A stretch of 6,998 nt of DNA, taken from assembly GCA_023489065.1 (NCBI GenBank), contig JAMDCL010000119.1, positions 1-6,998 of the forward strand. Direction: 5' to 3'. The notes below the pieces were generated by a model. It was not told where the DNA came from. It did not search any database and was given only the letters and a program-made list of their open reading frames with translations. The DNA comes from Deltaproteobacteria bacterium. GTDB taxonomy: Bacteria; JAMCPX01. The translations under genes and the position numbers were made by a program. This document shows, piece by piece, positions 1 to 5,492 of the stretch; position 1 is the first letter of the stretch; each line of letters begins with the position of its first letter.

Positions 1-32
1 GTTGAAGTCAACAGAGAAAAGTTTAATTTAGA

Positions 33-46
33 CCTTAATTAAGGAG
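33..46 (+). promoter_or_regulatory. Ribosome binding site of the first lipoprotein gene, inside a palindrome
   Basis: AAGGAG at 41-46 lies five bases before the ATG at 52 and fixes that start. Its first four bases are also the right half of a perfect 12-base palindrome, CCTTAATTAAGG (33-44). This could fold as a 4-bp stem with an AATT loop, or serve as a dyad operator. A smaller dyad, GTTGA-AG-TCAAC, occupies positions 1-12. The ribosome binding site is clear; any regulatory role of the palindromes is inference. Confidence 0.75.
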
Positions 47-51
47 AAGCT

Positions 52-1269
52 ATGAAACAGTTTGTTGTTCGATTGAATCTCAATTGTCTTTTTCTTGCTT
101 CAAGTATTTTTCTCATATTCGTTTCCTTAGCGCTTTCCGGCTGCAGAGAAAGTAGTACCTCCGGCACCAAAATTCGCACCTTCGTAGCAGGAATTAATAT
201 TTTTGACGATGCCATAGATTCCTCCGGAAACATATGGGTGGCTAATTTTGGTAACGGAATACCGGGATTGGGTCCGATGAATAGCAACGTTATGAAACTG
301 AGCCCCACAGGCACCGTTATCGGCACCTATGTCGCGGGAAGTGTTCCTATCGGTATGGCCATAGACAAATCAGGAAACGTATGGGTGGAGAATTTTGGTA
401 ACGGAACACCAGGATTGGGCCTTACGGACAGCAACGTTACTGAACTGAGTCCCACGGGCACGACAATCACCACCTGCGTAGCAGGAAAATTTCCTGCCGG
501 AGGCATTGCCATTGACGCATCCGGAAACATATGGGTGACAAATTGGGGCGCCTTCTCCGAAATCCCAGGAATCCCGGGAATGTCCCCGATGGAAAGCAAT
601 GTTACGGAACTGAGCTCCACAGGTGCCTTTCTCACCACCGTCGTTGCGGGAAGTTCGCCTGGAGGCATAGCAATAGATAAGAATGGCAATATATGGGTGG
701 CGAATAAGGGCAACGGAACACCCGGATTGGGCCTGACGGACAGCAACGTTACTGAACTGAGTCCCACAGGCGGCTTTATTACCACCGTCGTTGCGGGAAG
801 CAAACCTGAAGGCATAGCAATAGACCCCTCCGGAAACGTATGGACGGTGAATAAGGGCAACGGAATCCCGGGAACGGGCCCGATGGACAGCAGCGTTACG
901 GAGCTAATCGTCTCCTCAGGCACCGTTATCAGCACCAATACCTATGCCGCGGGAAGTCTTCCTGAAATCGTTGCCATAGACTCCGCCGGAAATGTATGGG
1001 TGTCAAATGGGTATGGCGTTGGGGGAACACCGACGAACAGCAGCGTTATGGAACTGAACTCCTCGGGCAAGCTTATCCACACATATACTACTGGATATGC
1101 TCCTTACGGTATAGCCATAGATCCCTCGGGAAACGTATGGGTAACGAATTACGGTAACGGAACCGCGGGACTGGGCCTGACAGACAGCAACGTTCAGGAA
1201 TATATGGGAGTTGCGAAAGGGCCGCAGTATTTCCCTTATTCCGGACCGCAGTGGCCGGGCGCAGAGTGA
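52..1269 (+). CDS. Lipoprotein with seven-bladed NHL/Vgb-like beta-propeller
   Basis: The 405-residue product begins with a type II signal peptide: basic N-terminus, hydrophobic stretch to residue 28, and lipobox LSGC with the acylated Cys at 31. From about residue 40 to 388 there are seven copies of a blade motif of the form A-I-D-x-S-G-N-[IV]-W-V, each followed by a strand like S-N-V-T-E-L-S-P-T-G. Seven blades is the usual count for virginiamycin-B-lyase-type (Vgb) and NHL propellers. Most blades carry an extra loop, G-N-G-x-P-G-x-G, absent from the propeller at 3365-5281. The protein ends with KGPQYFP (389-395) and a ten-residue tail. Only one histidine lies in the propeller, so the two-histidine Vgb lyase site cannot be formed; a binding or scaffold role on the envelope is inferred. 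The start is fixed by AAGGAG at 41-46. The ligand is unknown. Confidence 0.9.
   Translation: MKQFVVRLNLNCLFLASSIFLIFVSLALSGCRESSTSGTKIRTFVAGINIFDDAIDSSGNIWVANFGNGIPGLGPMNSNVMKLSPTGTVIGTYVAGSVPIGMAIDKSGNVWVENFGNGTPGLGLTDSNVTELSPTGTTITTCVAGKFPAGGIAIDASGNIWVTNWGAFSEIPGIPGMSPMESNVTELSSTGAFLTTVVAGSSPGGIAIDKNGNIWVANKGNGTPGLGLTDSNVTELSPTGGFITTVVAGSKPEGIAIDPSGNVWTVNKGNGIPGTGPMDSSVTELIVSSGTVISTNTYAAGSLPEIVAIDSAGNVWVSNGYGVGGTPTNSSVMELNSSGKLIHTYTTGYAPYGIAIDPSGNVWVTNYGNGTAGLGLTDSNVQEYMGVAKGPQYFPYSGPQWPGAE
400..771 (+). repeat. Near-identical 60-base repeat pair in blades 2 and 4
   Basis: Bases 400-459 and 712-771 match at 57 of 60 positions by direct comparison, 312 bases (104 codons) apart in the same reading frame. 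They encode the loop and strand N-G-T-P-G-L-G-L-T-D-S-N-V-T-E-L-S-P-T-G of blades 2 and 4. The interval equals two blades, which points to duplication or gene conversion by a two-blade unit. Confidence 0.85.
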
Positions 1270-1605
1270 TTGGTCATAGTCTGAGGGAAAGCGGCTTACA
1301 TTACGTTTCACTGCTTCTGGTGAGGACCAGCGGTCTGCGTTTGAAAAAGGGACGCTTTTTGAACAGGGGAAGGGCAGTCTGGCATCGAGGACGTACACAC
1401 CTGCGTACACCCTTCGTTTTCCTTCACAAACGGGAAAATAGGATAATGCAAAGCGGGAAAGTGTTTCAAGGCAAGGAGTTGATTTTTAAGGGCTTAAATG
1501 GAGGATTCCAAGTAAAAATACAAAAATCGTTTAACGTATTGACAAATAAAGCCCTGCGGCAGTAAGAGCAAAATACCACGGGGCAGGGAGCTCCCCTTTA
1601 TTATA
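1270..1605. other. Intergenic gap without a convincing gene
   Basis: No reading frame here has a start with a ribosome binding site or a recognisable product. Bases 1344-1360 can form a weak hairpin (AAAAAG / CTTTTT, loop GGACG) that might act as a poor terminator for the lipoprotein gene before it; no strong terminator was seen. TTGACA at 1539-1544 is a perfect -35 box, but the hexamer 17 bases later (GTAAGA) is a poor -10. GGGAGCTCCC (1586-1595) is a perfect palindrome followed by TTTATTATAAT, and could be part of a decayed terminator or a dyad before the small ORF at 1606. Confidence 0.6.
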
Positions 1606-1965
1606 ATGAGAGTCAGGATAACCACAATTGTAGGAGTTTTCCTCATCTTTGTATGTGTAACCAATATAACTCTTGCATCATTTGAAAGACACAACCTGAG
1701 AAGTTTTGCCAAAACCGCTCATACAAGGAAAAGAAAGGCTTCAAACCTGTTCCCGGATGACCCCGATAAAGGCAGTAATTTCAAAATAGCATTGTATTCT
1801 ATCAATCATCATGTAAAAGGGCCGCATAATTCAATCAGCGCCATGCTGAGTGTTTGTTCCGTACTCATTTCCTTAAACGCTGCAAGTATTAATCCAATCA
1901 ACACGTCTCAACTGTTTTCAAATAACCTTTCCGGCTTTTTCATCCCGCCCAGGATTTCCTTGTAA
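1606..1965 (+). CDS. Possible small exported protein
   Basis: This encodes 119 residues of unrecognised family. It reads like an exported protein: two arginines in the first four residues, a hydrophobic stretch at about 5-23, and a plausible signal peptidase I site after T-L-A (22-24). The mature part has a basic segment (T-R-K-R-K-A, 40-45), an N-H-H plus P-H-N patch (67-75), a second hydrophobic stretch (about 79-93) containing one Cys, and the ending F-I-P-P-R-I-S-L. Its His-containing middle and Pro-Pro-Arg end loosely recall small periplasmic proteins found beside metal-efflux genes, but no efflux gene is present here. The ATG at 1606 is the only start, because an in-frame stop lies at 1540-1542 with no start codon between. 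The nearest GGGAG is 15 bases upstream, so initiation would be weak. It could be a decayed gene or a chance frame. Confidence 0.4.
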   Translation: MRVRITTIVGVFLIFVCVTNITLASFERHNLRSFAKTAHTRKRKASNLFPDDPDKGSNFKIALYSINHHVKGPHNSISAMLSVCSVLISLNAASINPINTSQLFSNNLSGFFIPPRISL

Positions 1966-1967
1966 TC

Positions 1968-2010
1968 GCCGGTCTACCGGCCATGCTCCAATGTCTTTCT
2001 AAGGGCATGG
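1968..2010. repeat. Two adjacent inverted repeats after the small ORF
   Basis: GCCGGT-CT-ACCGGC (1968-1981) is a perfect 6-bp inverted repeat with a two-base centre. CCATGC (1981-1986) pairs with GCATGG (2005-2010) over an 18-base loop. Neither is followed by a T-run, so they are not convincing intrinsic terminators. They lie in the 132-base leader before the gene at 2098 and could be transcript structure. Confidence 0.45.
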
Positions 2011-2035
2011 TGCTTTGCGTCATGACCCAAGAATC

Positions 2036-2063
2036 TTGCAAACCCTTATAGAGCGGGGTTAAT
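2036..2063 (+). promoter_or_regulatory. Weak candidate promoter for the gene at 2098
   Basis: TTGCAA (2036-2041) and GTTAAT (2058-2063) are separated by 16 bases, and each matches four of six sigma-70 consensus positions. The pair is 35 bases before the ATG. It is only a candidate; matches of this quality are common by chance. Confidence 0.2.
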
Positions 2064-2074
2064 GAAATGAAAGC

Positions 2075-2097
2075 TTGAAACAAAAAAGGAGTTTCAA
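2075..2097 (+). promoter_or_regulatory. Ribosome binding site in the loop of a hairpin
   Basis: TTGAAAC (2075-2081) and GTTTCAA (2091-2097) are perfect 7-base inverted repeats around a nine-base loop, AAAAAAGGA. The Shine-Dalgarno AAGGAG (2086-2091) lies in the loop and its last G is the first base of the 3' arm. The arm ends directly before the ATG at 2098. The spacing of six bases supports that start. The geometry suggests translation might depend on folding, but the stem is AT-rich and no regulator can be named. Confidence 0.7.
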
Positions 2098-3192
2098 ATG
2101 AAGGTCAAAGCAATAAATAGATATGTACGGCTTATCGGTTTGCTCGCATTGTCAGGGGTAATGGTTGTAGGATGGATAAATTGTAACAACAAATCAAGTT
2201 CCAATAGTAATGGCGGAGGATCTGGCAATAACGGAACTACACCACAGACCCTGACTATTTCAGGGGTGCTTGAACAGGGGACTGTTAACATATTGGCGGC
2301 TAACTATGCCGGAGGGAACTTAAAGACTGCAAACGCACCGCATCTCAATGCCAGTCTTTCGGGTTTGACCCTAACACCGCTCACCGGATATCAATTGTAC
2401 TGCGTTACCTTCTCGAACCCGCCTGCAGCAGGTACCGGCATTGCGGATGCTTCCGGTAATGTGGCGGTTATCTTCAGCGCAACAAGCACACCGTTCGGAT
2501 GCTTTGTCCTTGATTCAAGAGGCAACAGTGTTGCAACAGTGATCTTCAGCAGCACCACGTATGGTCAGACTGCCTCTTTTAGCGGTGATGCGAATTTAGG
2601 AGTGATCATGGTAGATCTATCAAACGGTGTTGCACAGGCTGTACTTCCTTCAAATGGCACTCTGGTTACGACAACGCCTTCAGGGCTGCCATGTCCGGTT
2701 GGAACATGGGTGTCGGATATGGGACCTTCTCCTTGCGCCATAGGTCAGGATATTACATCAAATGGATGGATTGTGCAGACACCCTCAGGACAATACACGG
2801 TGACCTTTACTGAAGGACCTGTGTTCACGAATGACGGAAATTGCGGTACGATGAGCCAGAGTAACATCCCTGCCACCTACTCCGGGGGAATAGTGCGCAT
2901 TTCTCTCAACGGAGATCCCAATTGCACATCTAAAATCGATAACTTTAATATAACATTTAATTCGTCATGTACGGCGGGGACGATAACAGGATCGAGTGTC
3001 GGGTGTGAAAACTGCTGCGGGTGTACAGGTGACAACAGTTGCAGCGCACTGTACGGCGATTGTTCATGTTCTGCCGGGTCCACCTCCAGCGGGTGCTTAT
3101 GCTCGGGCGCCGGATGCACAACTGAGGCGAGTTGCAGCGGATGCGGCTCTTTGACCTGTCTCAGCCCGGCATATTCAGCCGTGAAGCAATAA
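2098..3192 (+). CDS. Exported protein with cysteine-rich C-terminal tail
   Basis: The 364-residue product was not assigned to a family. Residues 1-28 form an export signal (basic start, hydrophobic core 12-27). The first Cys (29) is preceded by W-I-N, a poor lipobox, yet it is followed by a Ser/Asn/Gly-rich linker (30-48) typical of lipoproteins, so anchoring is uncertain. Region one (about 52-193) is beta-rich with a likely disulfide pair at Cys102 and Cys135. Region two (about 199-300) starts C-P-V-G-T-W, faintly like a lipocalin G-x-W strand, and contains further Cys. The tail from about residue 302 holds 13 cysteines in roughly 50 residues, including G-C-E-N-C-C-G-C and S-G-C-G-S-L-T-C. 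It probably folds by disulfides outside the cytoplasm or binds metal; both are inference. AAGGAG at 2086-2091 fixes the start. A second copy of its final residues lies just downstream at 3242-3298. Confidence 0.85.
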   Translation: MKVKAINRYVRLIGLLALSGVMVVGWINCNNKSSSNSNGGGSGNNGTTPQTLTISGVLEQGTVNILAANYAGGNLKTANAPHLNASLSGLTLTPLTGYQLYCVTFSNPPAAGTGIADASGNVAVIFSATSTPFGCFVLDSRGNSVATVIFSSTTYGQTASFSGDANLGVIMVDLSNGVAQAVLPSNGTLVTTTPSGLPCPVGTWVSDMGPSPCAIGQDITSNGWIVQTPSGQYTVTFTEGPVFTNDGNCGTMSQSNIPATYSGGIVRISLNGDPNCTSKIDNFNITFNSSCTAGTITGSSVGCENCCGCTGDNSCSALYGDCSCSAGSTSSGCLCSGAGCTTEASCSGCGSLTCLSPAYSAVKQ

Positions 3193-3241
3193 AGGGGAAA
3201 AAGAGCTGACCCCCCTCACACAATGTGGGCCGGATTTCGGA

Positions 3242-3298
3242 GGATGCGGCTCTATGACCTGCCCGGCAGTTACAGGTCTAACGGCGACGAAGCAATAA
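3242..3298 (+). pseudogene. Duplicated, frame-shifted remnant of the upstream gene's 3' end
   Basis: This stretch encodes G-C-G-S-M-T-C-P-A-V-T-G-L-T-A-T-K-Q then TAA. It parallels the final residues of the gene ending at 3192, G-C-G-S-L-T-C-L-S-P-A-Y-S-A-V-K-Q then TAA. The DNA match is strong at the start (GGATGCGGCTCT-TGACCTG with one mismatch) and at the end (GAAGCAATAA), with a diverged middle and one extra codon. It is one base out of frame with that gene and has no start of its own. Upstream in the same frame a further Q-C-G-P-D-F can be read, so the copy may begin near 3217. It is best read as a fossil of a paralogue or of a longer ancestral tail. Confidence 0.65.
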
Positions 3299-3305
3299 GC
3301 AGTAG

Positions 3306-3325
3306 GGCGGGGCGGAAGCCCCGCC
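3306..3325. terminator. GC-rich hairpin, possible terminator
   Basis: GGCGGGGC (3306-3313) and GCCCCGCC (3318-3325) form a perfect 8-bp stem with a GGAA loop. It lies after the gene ending at 3192 and its duplicated remnant, and before the ribosome binding site at 3351. No T-run follows on the plus strand (ACTTCATAAAAT), so it is not a canonical intrinsic terminator. It might attenuate readthrough or protect the 3' end of a processed transcript. Confidence 0.45.
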
Positions 3326-3350
3326 ACTTCATAAAATAAAACTTATAAAG

Positions 3351-3356
3351 AGGAGG
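3351..3356 (+). promoter_or_regulatory. Ribosome binding site of the large modular lipoprotein gene
   Basis: AGGAGG lies eight bases before the ATG at 3365 and is the strongest Shine-Dalgarno sequence in the window. It decides the start; the type II signal peptide that follows agrees. No clear promoter was seen in the 172-base gap, so readthrough from the gene before it remains possible. Confidence 0.8.
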
Positions 3357-3364
3357 GATAGATA

Positions 3365-5281
3365 ATGAATAACAAGTTTAGCAAAGTCTATCATGGAATC
3401 ATCATAGTAACAATTGCTCTTTTGCTCATAGCAGGATGTTCAGGCAAGAATGGTTCTAACGGAGCAACGGGTCCGCAAGGTACTGCAGGCACAAATGGTT
3501 CACAGGGTTCTCAGGGACCGCAGGGCGGTCAGGGCTTGACGGGCCCCACCATGCCGGTCATCCAAAGCCTCAGTATTCAGGGGGTACCGGCCATACCCGG
3601 CAATAGCGTTACAGCAACAGTAATAGCGCAGAGTGCGCAGGGGCTTGCCCTGACGTATACATGGACGGTATCAAACGGCTGGACGGTTGCTACGGGTGCC
3701 GGTACACCGAAAGCAGCGATCACTGCACCGACAGGCTACGGCATGACCGGCACGGCAACCGTAGAGGTATCGGACACGCAGGGGATGTATGCAATCGGCA
3801 TGATCGTGCTCAGCACAAAAGACAGCAGTCTGCCGATAATCAATACGATGAGTGCTTCCCCCAATCCTGCTGACCCCGGCGGGGTAATGCAGGCGATCGT
3901 CAATGCCTATGATCCGGACGGCAATGTCCTTCACTTCGCATGGGCTGCCTCGGACGGGTGGACGATAACCGGGTATGGTGCAACGGCCACAGTCATAGCC
4001 CCGTCCACGTATAATACGGGAGGGTACATTACAGCAACGGTCAGTGACGATTACGGAGGCGCAGTAACCGGTACGATAGCGGTAGGAACAATAATCATCA
4101 TTCCGCCCTCACCCCTGAATCTAACGGCTTCTTTGCCGGGCAGCAACCAGGTCTTGCTCAACTGGAATGCATCAAGCAGTGCAACCGGTTACAACGTCTA
4201 TGAGGCAGCTACGGCCGGAGGACCGTATTCCGCCATAGGCACAACCACGACAACCGGGTATACCGTGACCGGCTTGATAAGCGGAACGACGTACTACTTT
4301 GCGGTAACTGCCATGAACAGCATAGGAGAGAGCGGGTATTCCAATGAGGTGCCTGCAATACCACAGGTGATCACCAGGACATTTCCTACTGGTACATGGC
4401 CATTTGGCATTGCTATAGATGCTGCAGGAGATGTCTGGATTGCCAATATTGGCAGTGCGAATGTAACCGAATTGAGTCCTACAGGAACCACGATAACAAC
4501 CGTTTCGACAGGCACCAGTCCCGTGAGCGTAGCGATAGACAATGCGGGCAATGTCTGGGTTTCCAATCAGAGCTCTAATAACCTTACAGAGATAAGTCCT
4601 GCAGGTACGGTCATCACCACCGTTTCGGCAGGCAGCAATCCACGCGGCATAGCGATAGACGCGTCGGGTAATATATGGGCTGCAGATTGGATAGGTAATT
4701 CGGTCACGGAATTAGATTCTGCAGGTGCATTCATCACAAGTATTGCTGCAGGTACCAACCCCTATGGTATCGCGATAGACGCGTCGGGTAATGTCTGGGT
4801 TTCGGATCAAAACAGCAGTTCGATAACCGAAATAAGTCCTGCCGGTACTATCATAACAACCGTAACGGTAGGCTCCGGTCCCATGGGTATAGCGGTAGAC
4901 CCTTCGGGCAATGTCTGGGTTGCCAGTTATGATAATAATGATGTGACCGAATTAGACTCTACCGGCTTTACCATAGGGACCTACGCGGTAGGCACCAATC
5001 CCATTGGTCTGGCGATAGACGGTTCAGGCAATATCTGGGTTATCAATGAGCACAGTAACAACGTGACCGAATTGAGTCCTACCGGAACTACCATAGGAAC
5101 GTATGCAATTGAAGGCTCTTCGAATGGCGTCGGTCTCGCAATAGACGCTTCGGGTAATGTCTGGGTTACCGAGTATAGCAATAACAAAGTAATTGAAATA
5201 ATCGGTATAACCAAAGGGCCCCAGTACTTCCCGTGCAGCGGTACCGGCTGCCCGGTATTTCAGGGCGGTGGGAACTTGTAA
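3365..5281 (+). CDS. Modular surface lipoprotein: collagen-like stalk, PKD-like, Fn3, seven-bladed propeller
   Basis: The 638-residue product has a canonical type II signal peptide with lipobox IAGC (acylated Cys25). Directly after it, residues 27-62 are 12 uninterrupted Gly-X-Y triplets, rich in Gln, Ser and Thr, resembling bacterial collagen-like stalks. Two related PKD/Ig-like domains follow (about 64-152 and 156-243), each with W-x-x-S-[ND]-G-W-T and an ending like V-S-D. An Fn3 domain spans about 247-333 (W-N-A-S, G-Y-x-V-Y, T-Y-Y-F-A-V-T-A). Residues 335-615 form an NHL/Vgb-like propeller with exactly seven A-I-D-x-S-G-N-V-W-V blades. The end is KGPQYFP (617-623) and CSGTGC (624-629). 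The propeller has a single histidine, so Vgb lyase chemistry is unlikely. The architecture suggests a binding head held off the membrane by a stalk; this is inference. The gene ends in a strong terminator at 5319. Confidence 0.92.
   Translation: MNNKFSKVYHGIIIVTIALLLIAGCSGKNGSNGATGPQGTAGTNGSQGSQGPQGGQGLTGPTMPVIQSLSIQGVPAIPGNSVTATVIAQSAQGLALTYTWTVSNGWTVATGAGTPKAAITAPTGYGMTGTATVEVSDTQGMYAIGMIVLSTKDSSLPIINTMSASPNPADPGGVMQAIVNAYDPDGNVLHFAWAASDGWTITGYGATATVIAPSTYNTGGYITATVSDDYGGAVTGTIAVGTIIIIPPSPLNLTASLPGSNQVLLNWNASSSATGYNVYEAATAGGPYSAIGTTTTTGYTVTGLISGTTYYFAVTAMNSIGESGYSNEVPAIPQVITRTFPTGTWPFGIAIDAAGDVWIANIGSANVTELSPTGTTITTVSTGTSPVSVAIDNAGNVWVSNQSSNNLTEISPAGTVITTVSAGSNPRGIAIDASGNIWAADWIGNSVTELDSAGAFITSIAAGTNPYGIAIDASGNVWVSDQNSSSITEISPAGTIITTVTVGSGPMGIAVDPSGNVWVASYDNNDVTELDSTGFTIGTYAVGTNPIGLAIDGSGNIWVINEHSNNVTELSPTGTTIGTYAIEGSSNGVGLAIDASGNVWVTEYSNNKVIEIIGITKGPQYFPCSGTGCPVFQGGGNL
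4381..5166 (+). repeat. Seven coding repeats of 120 bases (propeller blades)
   Basis: The codons for G-[ND]-[IV]-W recur at exact 120-base spacing through six units (unit landmarks ending at 4440, 4560, 4680, 4800, 4920 and 5040). The seventh comes after 126 bases (5166). Stretches such as GCGATAGACGCGTCGGGTAA are identical in two units (near 4651 and 4771). The strict 40-codon period with a single 6-base insertion implies expansion by tandem duplication without tolerance for indels. These are protein repeats, not CRISPR. Confidence 0.85.
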
Positions 5282-5318
5282 AAGCGCGCAGTTCCCGTAT
5301 GTGACGCGACCGTATGTT

Positions 5319-5349
5319 CAGGCAGCGGCATTCGCCGCTGCCTGTTTTT
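5319..5349 (+). terminator. Strong Rho-independent terminator
   Basis: CAGGCAGCGGC (5319-5329) and GCCGCTGCCTG (5334-5344) form a perfect 11-bp GC-rich stem with an ATTC loop, followed by five T (5345-5349). It begins 38 bases after the stop of the modular lipoprotein gene and ends its transcript. Just before it, CCGTATGT is repeated at 5295-5302 and 5310-5317, with no evident meaning. Confidence 0.93.
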
Positions 5350-5492
5350 AAGGGTGTGTCCGGCATGGACGGTACCCTGGCAGTGAAAGTCCTCGATGAG
5401 ATTGACAGTAAGTATCTTCAGCCTAAGGTAAGTGTGTTTTTGGGCACAGAAGCGAAGCTCGGTTCGGAAGGGAAAGAAACGGAGTCAGCCTT
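5350..5492. other. Intergenic stretch after the terminator, no gene seen
   Basis: A short plus-strand frame is open here (ATG at 5365), but it has no ribosome binding site, starts 16 bases after a terminator, and its translation (starting M-D-G-T-L-A-V-K) is not recognised. No hairpin or promoter of note was found. Confidence 0.5.

Noticed and set aside
327..938. Long minus-strand open frame opposite the first lipoprotein
   Set aside because: It is the antisense shadow of the repeated blades, with no ribosome binding site and a better gene on the other strand.
1251..1565. Plus-strand frame overlapping the end of the first lipoprotein gene
   Set aside because: No ribosome binding site, an Arg/Leu-rich unspecific translation, and an overlap with a real gene in another frame.
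2017..2026. Minus-strand GACGCAAAGC, the core word of the c-di-GMP-I (GEMM) riboswitch, with GCCGGTAGACCGGC further along
   Set aside because: The upstream half of the aptamer (GGCAAACC stem with GNRA tetraloop) is missing on that strand, and the strand leads antisense into the small ORF rather than to a gene start.
3661..3934. Short frames in other phases inside the modular lipoprotein gene
   Set aside because: His/Cys/Arg-rich translations typical of out-of-frame reading of a repetitive gene.
4381..5166. Regular repeats as a possible CRISPR array
   Set aside because: The period is 120 bases in frame, repeats and intervals are both coding and similar, and no cas gene is present; they are propeller blades.
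52..5281. Virginiamycin B lyase (antibiotic resistance) annotation for the propeller proteins
   Set aside because: The fold-level repeat is similar, but each propeller has only one histidine, so the two catalytic histidines of Vgb cannot be supplied, and the proteins are lipid-anchored.
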